Origin: Alteromonadaceae bacterium
GTDB lineage: Bacteria > Pseudomonadota > Gammaproteobacteria > Enterobacterales > Alteromonadaceae
DNA length: 64,000 nt
Reading direction: 5' to 3'
Assembly (NCBI GenBank): GCA_023301705.1
Contig: JALZUE010000056.1
Location: 27,525-91,524 of the forward strand
Part shown: piece by piece, positions 43,768 to 55,955 of the stretch
How the letters are laid out: each line of letters begins with the position of its first letter
Numbering within the stretch: position 1 is the first letter of the stretch
The notes under the pieces: generated by a model
Database searches by the model: none
The model's input: only the letters and a program-made list of their open reading frames with translations
Told to the model about the DNA's origin: nothing
Position numbers and translations under genes: made by a program

Positions 43768-44886
43768 ATGTTTAAAGAATCTCCAATAGTTCGCCGTAAA
43801 TCTAGTCAAATTATGGTAGGTAACGTTCCTGTAGGTGGTGATGCACCAATTACTGTTCAATCAATGACGAATACGTTAACAACCGATGTAAAGGCAACTG
43901 TTGCTCAAATTAAATCACTTGAAGCTGTAGGTGCTGATATTGTTCGTGTAAGTGTACCGACAATGGATGCAGCTGAAGCATTTAAAGAAATTAAAAAGCA
44001 AGTTAATGTTCCTTTAGTAACCGACATTCATTTTGATTATCGTATTGCCTTAAAAGTAGCTGAGTACGGCGCTGATTGTTTACGTATTAATCCTGGTAAT
44101 ATAGGTAATGAACAGCGTATTCGTGCAGTGGTTGATTCTGCTCGTGATAAAAACATTCCTATTCGTATCGGCGTGAACGGTGGCTCACTGGAAAAAGATT
44201 TACAAGAAAAATACGGAGAACCTACGCCGCAAGCATTACTAGAATCGGCATTACGTCATGTTGATATTCTTGATAGACTTAATTTTAATCAATTTAAAGT
44301 CAGTGTTAAAGCTTCAGATGTGTTTTTAGCAGTGGGAGCTTATCGTTTATTAGCTGCACAAATAGAAAACCCTCTACATTTAGGTATTACTGAAGCGGGT
44401 GGCTTTCGTTCTGGTTCGGTTAAATCTGCTATTGGTTTAGGTATGTTATTAAACGAAGGTATTGGTGATACTTTACGTGTTTCGCTTGCTGCAGATCCAG
44501 TACAAGAAATTAAAGTAGGTTTTGATATTTTAAAATCGTTAAAGCTACGTAGCCGTGGTATTAACTTTATTGCTTGTCCGAGCTGTTCACGTCAAGAGTT
44601 TGATGTGATTTCTACCGTTAATGAACTAGAAGAGCGTCTCGAAGACTTAATTACACCAATGGATGTTTCAATTATCGGTTGTATTGTTAATGGTCCAGGT
44701 GAAGCGCTTATCTCTGATTTAGGCTTAACGGGTAGTAGTAAAAAAAGTGGTTATTATTTAGATGGTGTTCGTCAAAAAGAACGTTTCGATAATAAACAGC
44801 TTGTTGATCAGTTAGAAGAGCGTATTCGTGCAAAAGCTAAATTAATGGACGAAAGCGCAAAAATAGACATTAAAGAAGTAGATTAA
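43768..44886 (+). CDS. ispG: 4-hydroxy-3-methylbut-2-enyl diphosphate synthase
   Basis: [48 protein letters not shown]. Confidence 0.97.
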   Translation: MFKESPIVRRKSSQIMVGNVPVGGDAPITVQSMTNTLTTDVKATVAQIKSLEAVGADIVRVSVPTMDAAEAFKEIKKQVNVPLVTDIHFDYRIALKVAEYGADCLRINPGNIGNEQRIRAVVDSARDKNIPIRIGVNGGSLEKDLQEKYGEPTPQALLESALRHVDILDRLNFNQFKVSVKASDVFLAVGAYRLLAAQIENPLHLGITEAGGFRSGSVKSAIGLGMLLNEGIGDTLRVSLAADPVQEIKVGFDILKSLKLRSRGINFIACPSCSRQEFDVISTVNELEERLEDLITPMDVSIIGCIVNGPGEALISDLGLTGSSKKSGYYLDGVRQKERFDNKQLVDQLEERIRAKAKLMDESAKIDIKEVD

Positions 44887-44958
44887 TTGTTGTTTAATCT
44901 GAATCTGCATATAATGCCGTGCATTTTAATATATCTAGTTAAATAAAGTAGGTCGTAG

Positions 44959-46233
44959 GTGAGTAAAGTAATTCAAGCAGTTCGTGGTATGAATGATTGT
45001 CTTCCATCGGAAACAAATATTTGGCAAATGGTTGAAGCTGTGCTTCGCCGTGTTGTTAGTAATTATGGCTTTTCTGAAATTCGTATGCCAATTGTTGAGT
45101 CTACCGCGTTATTTAAGCGCTCTATTGGTGAAGTTACCGATATTGTAGAAAAAGAAATGTACACGTTTGATGACCGCAATGGTGATAGTTTAACGTTACG
45201 ACCTGAAGGAACGGCTAGTTGTGTTCGCGCCGGTAACCAACATGGCTTATTGTATAATCAAGAGCAACGTTTATGGTATACAGGTCCAATGTTTCGTCAC
45301 GAGCGCCCTCAAAAAGGTCGTTATCGTCAATTTCATCAATTTGGTGTTGAAGCTTTTGGTATTGCTACTGCTGATATTGACGCTGAAATTATTTCATTAT
45401 CAGCACGTCTTTGGAAGGAACTAGGCTTATCTGACGTTGTCACACTAGAGTTGAATACGTTAGGTTCGAACGAAGAGCGTGCGACATACCGTGATGCCTT
45501 AGTTGCGTTTTTAACTGTTCATGAAGATAAATTAGATGAAGACAGTAAACGTAGAATGCATACAAACCCGCTACGTGTGCTTGATAGTAAAAACCCTGAT
45601 GTACAAGCAGTCTTAACAGATGCACCTAAATTATCTGCCTATTTAGGTGAAGAATCAACGGCACACTTTGAATCATTAAAAGCGCGTTTAGATGCCGCAG
45701 GTATTGCGTATATTATCAATGAAAAGCTTGTGCGTGGCCTTGATTATTATAATCGCACAGTATTTGAATGGGTAACATCAAGTTTAGGCGCACAAGGCAC
45801 TGTATGTGCTGGTGGTCGTTATGATGGTTTAGTTGAACAGTTAGGTGGTAAATCGACACCCGCTTTTGGTTTTGCATTGGGTATTGAACGTTTAGTGTTA
45901 TTGATGACAAGCTTAGAAAAAGTGAACGATGTTCGTGGCCCTGTTGATGTATATGTTGCTATGTTGGGTGATAACGTTGATATTCAAGCTAATGTATTAG
46001 CTGAACAGTGGCGTGATCAAGTACCGAATATACGTATTCAATGTCATTGTGGTGGTGGCAACTTTAAAAAACAAATGAAGCGTGCTGATAAGTCGGGTGC
46101 TAGCATTGCCATTATTCTAGGTGAAGATGAAATAGCATCGAATACGGCAACGGTAAAGTATTTGCGTGGACAAAAAGAACAAGAAAGTGTTGCTATGAAT
46201 GATATAGCAAACATATTAGAGACATTAATTTAA
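44959..46233 (+). CDS. hisS: Histidyl-tRNA synthetase; GTG start
   Basis: [43 protein letters not shown]. Confidence 0.97.
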   Translation: MSKVIQAVRGMNDCLPSETNIWQMVEAVLRRVVSNYGFSEIRMPIVESTALFKRSIGEVTDIVEKEMYTFDDRNGDSLTLRPEGTASCVRAGNQHGLLYNQEQRLWYTGPMFRHERPQKGRYRQFHQFGVEAFGIATADIDAEIISLSARLWKELGLSDVVTLELNTLGSNEERATYRDALVAFLTVHEDKLDEDSKRRMHTNPLRVLDSKNPDVQAVLTDAPKLSAYLGEESTAHFESLKARLDAAGIAYIINEKLVRGLDYYNRTVFEWVTSSLGAQGTVCAGGRYDGLVEQLGGKSTPAFGFALGIERLVLLMTSLEKVNDVRGPVDVYVAMLGDNVDIQANVLAEQWRDQVPNIRIQCHCGGGNFKKQMKRADKSGASIAIILGEDEIASNTATVKYLRGQKEQESVAMNDIANILETLI

Positions 46234-46242
46234 GGGGTTTTC

Positions 46243-46881
46243 GTGGAAACTTTTCAAACTGAAGAACAACAAGTAGAAGCAATTAAAAGTTTTTGGGATA
46301 AACATGGCAATTCTATCATTGCTGGTTTAGTACTAGGTTTTTCTGGCTTTATTGGTTTAGGTCTTTATCAAGATAATAAACTAGAGTCGCAAAATGCAAC
46401 GTCTGACAGTTATATTGCTTTAAGTACACAAGCATCTGAAAACCCCGATGCATATGTTGCTCAAGCGGAAAGCTTTATTAATGATAATGCTGATTCAAGT
46501 TATGCATCATTAACCGCTTTAGCGTTAGCAAAAAATGCAGTCAGTCAGCAAGAGTGGACAAATGCTGAAAAACATTTAAATACAGCAATTGCTAAAGCAG
46601 CTGATGAGGGCACTAAAGCGATAGCCGCTTTACGTTTAGCGCGTGTTCAAATTCAAGCTGAGCAATTAGACAAGGCATTAACAACGCTTAATGGTAGTTT
46701 TCCAAAAGCATTTTTAGCTAATGTAGAAGTTATCAAAGGTGATGTATATTCATTACAAGGCAAAGCACCACTTGCAAGAGCCGCTTACCAAACAGCTATT
46801 GATAATAAAGGTTTAGAAACTAATCCTAACTTACAAATGAAATTTGATGACTTGGCTGAAGTAACAACCTTAGTTGAATAA
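46243..46881 (+). CDS. yfgM: YfgM family TPR protein
   Basis: METFQTEEQQVEAIKSFWDKHGNSIIAGLVLGF; between hisS and bamB. Confidence 0.92.
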   Translation: METFQTEEQQVEAIKSFWDKHGNSIIAGLVLGFSGFIGLGLYQDNKLESQNATSDSYIALSTQASENPDAYVAQAESFINDNADSSYASLTALALAKNAVSQQEWTNAEKHLNTAIAKAADEGTKAIAALRLARVQIQAEQLDKALTTLNGSFPKAFLANVEVIKGDVYSLQGKAPLARAAYQTAIDNKGLETNPNLQMKFDDLAEVTTLVE

Positions 46882-46897
46882 AACATTGGAGTTAGTT

Positions 46898-48091
46898 GTG
46901 AATTTAATCAATAAAAAAACGCTCGTTGTATTATGTGTCGCTATTGGTTTAACAGCGTGTTCATCAAAAGAAATTGATGAAAGCTTACGAGTTGCTGATT
47001 TACCAGAAGTAGAGTCTGAATTTAAACCGAAAGTTGAGTGGAGAAAGTCGATTGGTAGCACGGGTGGAAAATTTTCACGTATTAAACCCGTTATTGCTTA
47101 TGACAAGGTTTATACTGCTAGCAGAATCGGTGATGTAGCAACTTTTGATCAAGCCACAGGTAAAAAATTGTGGTCATTTGATCTTACCGATATTGAAGAT
47201 GAAAGAGGTTTTTTCGGTAATAGAGAAAGTGCTTTATTAAACGGCAGCCCGGAAGTTGGTGCTAATAAAGTTTTTTATGGCAGCGAAAATGGCATTTTAT
47301 TTTGTTTAGATGCACAAACAGGTGAATTCTTATGGCAGTCATCTGTTAAAGGTGAAATTATTGCATCACCTGCTTACGGTGAAAATATCGTTGTTGTGAA
47401 TACAAGCGCGGGCTTAATTAAAGCATTCAATGCTGATACCGGTGAAACACTGTGGCAAGTAGAGCAAGATGTGCCACCGTTAACATTACGTGGTATCAGT
47501 ACACCCATTATTTCTAATGGTGGCGTGATTGTTGGTTCATCTAACGGTATGTTGTCTGTTTACTTAACAGAAAACGGTCAAGCTGGTTGGGCGGTTGAAG
47601 TGGGTGAAGCATCAGGCTCTACAGAATTAGAACGTGTTATTGATTTAGATAGTAAACCTGTCGTTGTATTTGATAAAATATATGCAATATCAGCACGCGG
47701 TAATTTAGTGGCTGTTGAAACTAGAACAGGGCGAATTTTATGGCAACGTAAATACTCGTCATACAGACAAATTACAGTTGATAGCAGCACTATATACTTA
47801 ACTGATGTGAAAGGTCACGTATATGCGGTTGATCGCCTTGATGGTGAAGAAAAGTGGGGACAATTGTCGTTAACTAATCGTCAAGTCACAGGGCCAGCCG
47901 TTATTGAAAATCATGTTGTTGTGGGTGACTTCAAAGGTTACTTACATTGGTTAGACAAAGAGTCTGGTGAGTTAGTTGCTCAATATCGTTTAGACGGAAG
48001 TAGTGTATATACCACGCCAACTGTAAAAGATGGTTTGATTTATGCGCAAAGCGAAGACGGCGACTTAAAAGTTATCAGCACACCGAATTAA
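46898..48091 (+). CDS. bamB: Outer membrane assembly lipoprotein BamB; GTG start proposed at 46898
   Basis: Lipobox LTACSS; PQQ-like beta-propeller repeats (ATFDQATGKKLWSFDL, FCLDAQTGEFLWQSSV). Confidence 0.94.
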   Translation: MNLINKKTLVVLCVAIGLTACSSKEIDESLRVADLPEVESEFKPKVEWRKSIGSTGGKFSRIKPVIAYDKVYTASRIGDVATFDQATGKKLWSFDLTDIEDERGFFGNRESALLNGSPEVGANKVFYGSENGILFCLDAQTGEFLWQSSVKGEIIASPAYGENIVVVNTSAGLIKAFNADTGETLWQVEQDVPPLTLRGISTPIISNGGVIVGSSNGMLSVYLTENGQAGWAVEVGEASGSTELERVIDLDSKPVVVFDKIYAISARGNLVAVETRTGRILWQRKYSSYRQITVDSSTIYLTDVKGHVYAVDRLDGEEKWGQLSLTNRQVTGPAVIENHVVVGDFKGYLHWLDKESGELVAQYRLDGSSVYTTPTVKDGLIYAQSEDGDLKVISTPN

Positions 48092-48121
48092 CAACTGGTA
48101 GTTAACCAATTGTTAATTAAG

Positions 48122-48173
48122 CGGCTATTATATTCATGTAATTGTTTATACAGTTAAATGAATATAATAGCCG
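48122..48173. terminator. Long inverted repeat downstream of bamB
   Basis: CGGCTATTATATTCAT-20 nt-ATGAATATAATAGCCG, then T/A-rich tract. Confidence 0.65.
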
Positions 48174-48213
48174 TTATTTATTTTAGAATTTTATTTATGT
48201 AATTGAGGTTACC

Positions 48214-49689
48214 ATGCTTCCTGTTGTTGCACTTGTTGGTCGTCCTAATGTAGGAAAATCAACTTTATTCAATCGATTAACGAGAACCCGCGATGCGCTT
48301 GTTGCTGATTACCCGGGGTTAACTCGAGATCGACAATATGGCCAAGCTAAAGTTGAAGAACATCCATTTATTGTTATTGATACTGGCGGTATTCATGGTG
48401 ATGAAGAGGGCATTGATGCGCTAATGGCTGAACAGTCATTAATGGCAGTAGCTGAAGCTGATGCTGTTTTATTTTTAGTTGATGCAAGAGCGGGCTTAAC
48501 GTCTGCTGATCAAGCCATTGCTGAATATTTACGCAAACAAAATAAACGTATATTTTTAGTGGCTAACAAAGTTGATGGTATAGATGCTGACTCAGCCGTT
48601 GCTGAATTTTACCAATTATCACTAGGTGATACTGTTCATAAAATAGCTGCTGCTCATGGCCGTGGCGTTACTCAGTTATTATCGCTTGCGCTTGAACCGC
48701 ATATTGCCAAAGTTAGCGATGAAAACGCAGAACAAGAACGTTTGGCGTTAGAAAAAGCAGAAGCGTTAGGTGAAGATTATGAGCCTGATGATCTTGATAT
48801 AAGCTCAGAAGAGTTTGATGATAAAATTAAATTAGCAATCATCGGCAAGCCGAATGTAGGTAAGTCAACACTAACTAACCGTATTCTAGGCGAAGAAAGA
48901 GTGGTTGTTTATGATATGCCTGGTACAACACGAGATAGTGTTTATATTCCAATGGAACGTAATGGTCGAGACTACGTATTAATTGACACTGCAGGTATTA
49001 GACGTCGTAAAAAAGTGAACGACATTGTTGAAAAGTATTCAGTGATTAAAACATTACGTGCCATTGAAGATTCAAACGTTTGTTTACTTATTATTGATGC
49101 AAGAGAAGGTATCACCGATCAAGATTTATCATTACTTGGTTTTATTCTTGAGTCAGGTCGCTCGTTAGTACTTGCTGTGAATAAGTGGGACGGTTTAGAT
49201 AATGATGTTAAAGATCGCATTAAGTCAGAGTTAGACCGCCGTCTAGGCTTTATTGATTTTGCACGTATTCACTTTATTTCTGCATTGCATGGTACTGGTG
49301 TTGGCCATTTATATGAGTCTGTTGAAGAAGCATTCGATTCAGCAACTAAACGTATTTCTACTTCTATGGTAACAAAAATATTAGACATGGCGGTGTTTGA
49401 TCATCAGCCACCTATGCACCATGGTCGTCGAATTAAATTGAAATATGCACATGCTGGTGGTTATAACCCTCCAATCATTGTCATTCATGGTAATTTGGCT
49501 AAACATTTACCTCCTTCTTATAAACGATTCTTAATGAACTATTATCGTAAGTCATTAAAAATTATGGGTACACCAATTCGTATTGAGTTTAGAGAAACAT
49601 CGAACCCATTCGCAGGTAAAAAGAAGTTAACCTATACAGAAAAGAAAAAAATTGCACGAGCAACACAAGGTTACAAAAAAGAAGAGTAG
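48214..49689 (+). CDS. der: GTPase Der (EngA)
   Basis: Two G domains: [17 protein letters not shown] and [22 protein letters not shown]. Confidence 0.97.
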   Translation: MLPVVALVGRPNVGKSTLFNRLTRTRDALVADYPGLTRDRQYGQAKVEEHPFIVIDTGGIHGDEEGIDALMAEQSLMAVAEADAVLFLVDARAGLTSADQAIAEYLRKQNKRIFLVANKVDGIDADSAVAEFYQLSLGDTVHKIAAAHGRGVTQLLSLALEPHIAKVSDENAEQERLALEKAEALGEDYEPDDLDISSEEFDDKIKLAIIGKPNVGKSTLTNRILGEERVVVYDMPGTTRDSVYIPMERNGRDYVLIDTAGIRRRKKVNDIVEKYSVIKTLRAIEDSNVCLLIIDAREGITDQDLSLLGFILESGRSLVLAVNKWDGLDNDVKDRIKSELDRRLGFIDFARIHFISALHGTGVGHLYESVEEAFDSATKRISTSMVTKILDMAVFDHQPPMHHGRRIKLKYAHAGGYNPPIIVIHGNLAKHLPPSYKRFLMNYYRKSLKIMGTPIRIEFRETSNPFAGKKKLTYTEKKKIARATQGYKKEE

Positions 49690-49718
49690 CTTTTTACCTA
49701 TAATGGTTAAAAGATTAT

Positions 49719-49765
49719 AGCCTAGCAAATAACAGTTGATTCAATTGCTATTTCCTAGGCTTTTC
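49719..49765 (+). terminator. der terminator
   Basis: AGCCTAG-c-AAATA ... TATTT-c-CTAGGCTTTTCT. Confidence 0.7.
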
Positions 49766-49804
49766 TATAATGTGCTTGCTACTCCTTAATTTTTAGTTGT
49801 CTTT

Positions 49805-50500
49805 ATGTTTGAACAACCCGTTAAAATTGAAACGGCAGAGCGATTAAATAAACATTTAAGTTTATTGCATGCTGGCTGTAATGTAACGATAGACATAACA
49901 ACACCTGCGGGTAAAAAAGGTAAATTTCATACCTGTTTTATCGGTTACTTACCTAAAAACTATGTATTAATTCAATATCCTGATTCAAAAAAACTTGGTG
50001 GATTTAGCCAATATATTAAATCAGGTGCCAAAATTACAGTGAGAGGCTTAATTGAAGCACAAGAAGGCGTTGTTGTTGCGTTTGCGTGTGATGTTAGGCA
50101 AACACTTCAAACACCTTCTCGTATTATTGTTTTAGAGTTTCCTTATTCGGTAAGCTTACAAAAACTGCGAAGTAACCTTCGTATCGATACTTACTTCCCT
50201 GTTAAAATTGGTGTTAAAGGAGAATATTTTGAAGCGCATATTCACAATATTTCTATTTCAGGTAGTCAATTGCTTGTTCATAATGCTGATAAATTGATGA
50301 TGTCGAATAATGAAGATATCGATATTATTATTGAAGATTTTCAAGGTGAGCTTAATAGTTTTAAATTACAGGGCGTGATTCGCAATGTAAAAAAACACAG
50401 TAACGATATATTGCTAGGCGTAGAACTTTCAAACTCTCAAAAAAATGATGTACTAAGTTTGATTGAGTATATTTTAACAGGAGAGATGGTTGTTAATTAA
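49805..50500 (+). CDS. PilZ-domain protein, YcgR-like architecture
   Basis: RSNLRI (RxxxR) and NISISG (NxSxxG) c-di-GMP motifs; N-terminal YcgR-like beta domain. Confidence 0.85.
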   Translation: MFEQPVKIETAERLNKHLSLLHAGCNVTIDITTPAGKKGKFHTCFIGYLPKNYVLIQYPDSKKLGGFSQYIKSGAKITVRGLIEAQEGVVVAFACDVRQTLQTPSRIIVLEFPYSVSLQKLRSNLRIDTYFPVKIGVKGEYFEAHIHNISISGSQLLVHNADKLMMSNNEDIDIIIEDFQGELNSFKLQGVIRNVKKHSNDILLGVELSNSQKNDVLSLIEYILTGEMVVN

Positions 50501-50519
50501 CTGATATTCATTACTATTA

Positions 50520-51863
50520 TTAATCATTCTTCTCTACTGAGCTTACCTTTGTATAAATAGTACCATCACTGACTTGTATTGAAATGAAGTCATTAGTTTG
50601 CACTTCATTAATGTGTTTAACAATTTTACTTTCTTGAGTTCTTACAACACTATACCCTCTAGCAATAGTCGCTAATGGGCTAACAATATTTAACTGTTCA
50701 ATTAAACTAGCGAATTGTTGTTGTTTATTATGCAACGACTGTTGTGTTTGATTCAGTAAACGTTGCTGTAAATTGCGTAATATGTGTTTTTGTTGATTTA
50801 AGGTATGCACAGGCGAGTGATTCGCCAATTTTTGCTGTAAGACTAAAGGCCGTGTTTTTTTATTGGCTAAGTATTGTTGATAAGCATTGACGACTCGTTG
50901 TTGCAATTCATCAATTTTTTGTTGTTGTTGGTGTAATTTTTGTTGTGGGTGCGTCAACGATAAACGGTGCTGTATGTGTTGCTGCTTAGTTTGTAGTTGC
51001 TGAATATTATTGAGAGTACTACGAACTAATTTTTGCTGTAACTGCTGAATATATAATTTTATTTCATCTGCATTTGTTGATGTGAGCTCTGCAGCAGATG
51101 AAGGGGTTGGTGCTCTTAAGTCGGCAGCATAGTCACTTAGTGTTGTATCTATTTCATGACCTACAGCGCTAATAATAGGTAATTTACTGTGGTATATACT
51201 GTTTACAACAACTTCTTCATTAAAAGGCCATAGATCTTCTAATGAACCTCCGCCTCTTGTTACTAGTAAGACATCACACTCATTTCGTTGATTGGCGATA
51301 TTAATTGCTAAAGCAATATCATTGGCGGCTTGTTTACCCTGAACTAAACTTGGATAAATAATTAACTGCGTCATTGGGCTTCGTCGCTTAAACACCGCAA
51401 TAATGTCTTTTATTGCTGCACCAGTAGGTGATGTTACAATGCCTACTGTTTTTATATTTGCAGGAAGTGCTTGCTTTTTATCTGACGAAAAGTAACCAGC
51501 ACTGTCTAATTTATGTTTAAGCTGTTCATATTCTTGTCGCAATAAGCCTTCACCTGCGGGTTCCATTTGCTCGAGAATAAGTTGAAAGTCACCTCTAGGT
51601 TCATAGAGTGAAACCTTAGCTTTTACAAGTACTTGTTGACCATTAGTTGGCTTTATACGAACCTTTCGGTTGGCACCTTTAAACATGGCACATTTCACTT
51701 GAGATTTAGCGTCTTTTAGAGACAAATACCAATGACCTGAGCCCGCAGCCATAAAGTTAGATATTTCGCCACACAGCCACACAGTATTGAGCTCACTTTC
51801 TAAAATAAAGCGTACTTTCTTTGTTAGTTCGCTAACTTGTAATATGTGAGAAGCTTGAGCCAT
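50520..51863 (-). CDS. xseA: Exodeoxyribonuclease VII large subunit
   Basis: VSELTKKVRFILESELNTVWLCGEISNF; VTRGGGSLEDLWPFN; SAVGHEIDTTLSDYAADLRAPTPSSAAEL. Confidence 0.97.
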   Translation of the reverse strand: MAQASHILQVSELTKKVRFILESELNTVWLCGEISNFMAAGSGHWYLSLKDAKSQVKCAMFKGANRKVRIKPTNGQQVLVKAKVSLYEPRGDFQLILEQMEPAGEGLLRQEYEQLKHKLDSAGYFSSDKKQALPANIKTVGIVTSPTGAAIKDIIAVFKRRSPMTQLIIYPSLVQGKQAANDIALAINIANQRNECDVLLVTRGGGSLEDLWPFNEEVVVNSIYHSKLPIISAVGHEIDTTLSDYAADLRAPTPSSAAELTSTNADEIKLYIQQLQQKLVRSTLNNIQQLQTKQQHIQHRLSLTHPQQKLHQQQQKIDELQQRVVNAYQQYLANKKTRPLVLQQKLANHSPVHTLNQQKHILRNLQQRLLNQTQQSLHNKQQQFASLIEQLNIVSPLATIARGYSVVRTQESKIVKHINEVQTNDFISIQVSDGTIYTKVSSVEKND

Positions 51864-52040
51864 AGAAATATTAACTTTATTAGTTTTATGATAATAACAA
51901 TATTATATCTTTGTTCGGTGTGACAATGCAGGAATATTTCGCTATTTAATGAAATTTAAGTTTACCTTACCGATGAAAACCATTAAAATATTGCCGCAAT
52001 ATTAACTCCTTAATACCCCCTTTGTTAGTGAGATGTTGCG

Positions 52041-53513
52041 ATGCTTAGAATTGCTCAAGAAGCGTTAACTTTTGATGATGTACTTTTAGTACCTGCTCAT
52101 TCAACTGTTCTTCCACACACGGCTGATTTAAAAACTAAATTGACCCGTGATATTACCCTGAATGTACCGATGATCTCAGCGTCTATGGACACTGTGACAG
52201 AAGCTCGCCTTGCTATTACTTTAGCACAAGAAGGTGGTGTAGGTTTCATTCACAAAAACATGACGATTAAAGAACAAGCTAAAAACGTATCAAAAGTAAA
52301 AAAATACGAAAGTGGCATTGTATCTGATGCGGTAACTGTTTCACCTGACGACACCATTGAAGAAGTGATGAAGTTAGCTGATAAGTTAGGATTTTCAGGC
52401 TTCCCTGTTGTTGATAACGAAAATAACTTAGCGGGCCTTATCACTGGTCGTGATTTACGTTTTGAAACTGATTTATCTTTAAAAGTGTCAGAGTTGATGA
52501 CATCAAAAGAAAACTTAGTCACTGTGAAAGCAAATGCTAAGCGTGAAGTTATTTTAGAATTAATGCATGAACACCGTATTGAAAAAATATTGGTGGTTGA
52601 TGACATGTTCAAACTAACAGGTTTGATTACGGCTAAAGATTATCAAAAAGCAGAAAGCAAACCTAATGCTTGTAAAGATGAATTAGGCCGTTTACGTGTA
52701 GGTGCTGCCGTTGGTGTTGGCGCTGGTACTGATGAGCGTATTGATGCATTAGTGGCTGCAGGTGTTGATGTATTATTAATTGATACATCACATGGTCATT
52801 CTCAAGGTGTTATTGACCGAGTTGCTGAAACGCGAATTAAATACCCAGATTTACAAATTATTGCAGGTAATGTTGCAACGGGTGCTGGTGCAAAAGCATT
52901 AGCTGATGCAGGTGTTGATGCCGTTAAAGTGGGTATTGGCCCAGGCTCTATTTGTACAACGCGCATTGTAACAGGTGTAGGTGTTCCTCAATTAACGGCT
53001 ATTTCTAATGCAGTTGAAGCATTAAAAGGTACGGGTATTCCAGTTATTGCTGATGGTGGTATTCGTTTTTCTGGCGATATTGCAAAAGCATTAGTGGCTG
53101 GCGCGCACTGTGTAATGGTTGGTTCGATGTTTGCTGGTACTGAAGAGTCACCAGGTGAAGTTGAACTTTATCAAGGTCGTTACTATAAATCATACCGTGG
53201 TATGGGTTCATTAGGTGCGATGAGTCAAAAAGAAGGATCTAGCGACCGCTATTTCCAAAAGTCTGATGGCGAAGCTGATAAATTAGTACCAGAAGGAATT
53301 GAAGGACGTGTTGCTTATAAAGGCCCTGTAGCTGCAATTATTCACCAACAAATGGGTGGCTTACGCTCATCAATGGGATTAACAGGCTCTGCAACTATTG
53401 AAGAAATGCGCACTAAGCCTGAATTTATGAAAATAACATCGGCAGGCATGGGTGAGTCTCATGTACATGATGTTACTATTACCAAAGAAGCACCAAATTA
53501 CCGTATGGGGTAA
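52041..53513 (+). CDS. guaB: IMP dehydrogenase
   Basis: [41 protein letters not shown] domains. Confidence 0.98.
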   Translation: MLRIAQEALTFDDVLLVPAHSTVLPHTADLKTKLTRDITLNVPMISASMDTVTEARLAITLAQEGGVGFIHKNMTIKEQAKNVSKVKKYESGIVSDAVTVSPDDTIEEVMKLADKLGFSGFPVVDNENNLAGLITGRDLRFETDLSLKVSELMTSKENLVTVKANAKREVILELMHEHRIEKILVVDDMFKLTGLITAKDYQKAESKPNACKDELGRLRVGAAVGVGAGTDERIDALVAAGVDVLLIDTSHGHSQGVIDRVAETRIKYPDLQIIAGNVATGAGAKALADAGVDAVKVGIGPGSICTTRIVTGVGVPQLTAISNAVEALKGTGIPVIADGGIRFSGDIAKALVAGAHCVMVGSMFAGTEESPGEVELYQGRYYKSYRGMGSLGAMSQKEGSSDRYFQKSDGEADKLVPEGIEGRVAYKGPVAAIIHQQMGGLRSSMGLTGSATIEEMRTKPEFMKITSAGMGESHVHDVTITKEAPNYRMG

Positions 53514-53578
53514 CTCCTTTGAGCTGAACCGACCGTTTGGTTTCTTTAGTTAAATAGTAATACATAAGAGAATTTATC

Positions 53579-53615
53579 AGGCTGAACTTTAACTATATAA
53601 AGTTCAGCCTGTTTT
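53579..53615 (+). terminator. Hairpin between guaB and guaA
   Basis: AGGCTGAACTTT-aactatat-AAAGTTCAGCCTGTTTT. Confidence 0.8.
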
Positions 53616-53679
53616 AGTTATTAATTACGCTATTTACATAGCGTTGGTTAAATCAATATTATTAAAGTAAGGGTAAAAC

Positions 53680-55257
53680 ATGAGTAAAGACATTCATGAT
53701 TCACGCATATTAATTTTAGATTTTGGTTCACAGTACACACAATTAATCGCACGTCGTATTCGTGAAATCGGTGTATATTGTGAACTTTGGGCATGGGATG
53801 TAACGGAAGAGCAAATTAAAGGCTTTAACCCTACTGGTATTGTACTAGCTGGTGGCCCTGAAAGTGTTACTGAAGAAAACTCACCTCGTGCACCTGAATA
53901 TGTATTTAATGCTGGCGTTCCTGTATTAGGTGTATGTTACGGCATGCAAACAATGGCAGAGCAATTAGGCGGTAGTGTTGAAAGTTCTGAGCATAAAGAG
54001 TTTGGTTATGCTGGAGTTGAAGTGATCACTGAATCTACTTTATTTAAAACGCTTTCAGACAGTGTCAATGACCAAGGCAATGCATTGCTTGATGTCTGGA
54101 TGAGTCACGGTGATAAAGTAGCAAGCATTCCTGAAGGTTTCTCTACTATTGCTCAAACACCTAGTTGTAAATATGCCGCGATGGCGAATGAAGAGAAGCA
54201 ATTTTATGGTGTACAGTTTCACCCTGAAGTGACACATACTAAACAAGGTTTAGCGATGTTAGAGCACTTTGTTGTTGATATTTGTCAATGTGAAAAGTTA
54301 TGGACTTCTGCTTCAATTATTGACGACGCTATTCAAAAAATGAAAGCACAAGTTGGTGACGATGAAGTGATTCTTGGCTTATCAGGTGGTGTAGATTCGT
54401 CAGTAGTTGCTATGTTATTGCACAGAGCAATTGGCGATAAGTTAACGTGTGTGTTTGTTGATAATGGTTTACTTCGTTTAGACGAAGGTCAGCAAGTAAT
54501 GGATATGTTCGGTGATCAATTTGGTTTAAATATTATTAAAATTGACGCTGAAGACCGATTCTTAGATCGTTTAGCAGGTGAAGATGATCCTGAGAAAAAA
54601 CGTAAAATTATTGGTAATGTATTTATTGATGTTTTTGAAGAAGAATCAAACAAGTTAGATAATGCTAAATGGTTAGCACAAGGTACAATTTACCCAGATG
54701 TTATTGAATCAGCAGCCTCTGCTACGGGTAAAGCCCATGTGATTAAATCGCATCACAATGTAGGCGGGTTACCTGACTACATGAAGTTAGGTCTAGTTGA
54801 ACCATTACGTGAGTTATTTAAAGATGAAGTACGTAAAATAGGTTTAGAGTTAGGTTTACCTTACGATATGCTTTACCGCCACCCATTCCCTGGTCCGGGA
54901 TTAGGTGTACGTATTTTAGGTGAAGTTAAAAAAGAATATGCTGATTTATTACGTCGTGCAGATGCTATTTTTATTGAAGAGCTACACAATCACGACTTAT
55001 ACACTAAAGTAAGCCAAGCATTCACTGTATTCTTACCTGTACGTTCTGTTGGCGTAATGGGCGATGCAAGAAAGTATGATTGGGTTGTATCGTTACGCTG
55101 TGTTGAAACTATTGATTTTATGACGGCACGTTGGTCACATTTACCATACGACTTCTTAGGGTTAGTTTCTAATCGTATTATTAATGAAATTGATGGCATT
55201 TCACGAGTTGTTTATGACATTTCTGGTAAACCACCAGCAACAATTGAATGGGAATAG
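53680..55257 (+). CDS. guaA: GMP synthase (glutamine-hydrolysing)
   Basis: [52 protein letters not shown]-terminal PPATIEWE. Confidence 0.98.
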   Translation: MSKDIHDSRILILDFGSQYTQLIARRIREIGVYCELWAWDVTEEQIKGFNPTGIVLAGGPESVTEENSPRAPEYVFNAGVPVLGVCYGMQTMAEQLGGSVESSEHKEFGYAGVEVITESTLFKTLSDSVNDQGNALLDVWMSHGDKVASIPEGFSTIAQTPSCKYAAMANEEKQFYGVQFHPEVTHTKQGLAMLEHFVVDICQCEKLWTSASIIDDAIQKMKAQVGDDEVILGLSGGVDSSVVAMLLHRAIGDKLTCVFVDNGLLRLDEGQQVMDMFGDQFGLNIIKIDAEDRFLDRLAGEDDPEKKRKIIGNVFIDVFEEESNKLDNAKWLAQGTIYPDVIESAASATGKAHVIKSHHNVGGLPDYMKLGLVEPLRELFKDEVRKIGLELGLPYDMLYRHPFPGPGLGVRILGEVKKEYADLLRRADAIFIEELHNHDLYTKVSQAFTVFLPVRSVGVMGDARKYDWVVSLRCVETIDFMTARWSHLPYDFLGLVSNRIINEIDGISRVVYDISGKPPATIEWE

Positions 55258-55298
55258 TTATTTAAACATTCATTGATGTTTCAATATCTTTATTAAAT

Positions 55299-55331
55299 AA
55301 AAAACCCTAAACACTGTTTAGGGTTTTTTTA
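55299..55331. terminator. Bidirectional terminator between guaA and yceI
   Basis: AAAAAACCCTAAACA-ctg-TTTAGGGTTTTTTT. Confidence 0.9.
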
Positions 55332-55367
55332 TTCGATAAATTTGAATACTTGAAAATAGTATTAACT

Positions 55368-55925
55368 TTATTGCTTAATACCTTCTATATGTAAATCAAA
55401 CAGTATTTCACCAAAGTCTTTTTTAAAGCCAAAGTCGCTCATATTAATACTTGTAGTACCAGAAAAACCTGCGCGGTAGCCACCCCAAGGATCTTTACCT
55501 TCACCTATTTTATATGCATCAATGACAATCGTTTTATCACTGCCATGTAACGATAATGTACCGGTAACTTTAATCTTATTGTTACCTAAATCTTCAATTT
55601 TATTGCTAACAAATGAAGCCTTTGAATACTTGTTAACTTCTAAATATTTACCGCCACGCAAGTGTTTATCACGTTCAGCATGATTAGAGTCAACCGTACT
55701 GGTGTCAATATTAACGGTAATTTTTGAGTTGTTAATATTATTTTCATCAAAACTAAAATTGCCATCAAATACATTGAATCGGCCAGTTAACCATGAATAA
55801 CCTAAATGCTTTACTTTAAAGTTAATTGAAGCATGAGCACCTTTGTAATCAATAACATAATCAGCAGCTTGTGTGACAAATGATGTACCAATTAATAGTG
55901 CGGCAGCTAAAAGTTGTTTTTTCAT
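55368..55925 (-). CDS. YceI family periplasmic protein
   Basis: Signal peptide; YVIDYKGAHASINFKVKHLGYSWLTGRFNVFDGNFSFDE. Confidence 0.93.
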   Translation of the reverse strand: MKKQLLAAALLIGTSFVTQAADYVIDYKGAHASINFKVKHLGYSWLTGRFNVFDGNFSFDENNINNSKITVNIDTSTVDSNHAERDKHLRGGKYLEVNKYSKASFVSNKIEDLGNNKIKVTGTLSLHGSDKTIVIDAYKIGEGKDPWGGYRAGFSGTTSINMSDFGFKKDFGEILFDLHIEGIKQ

Positions 55926-55955
55926 TTTCGCTTTCCTTTTGTGTTTATATTAAGT

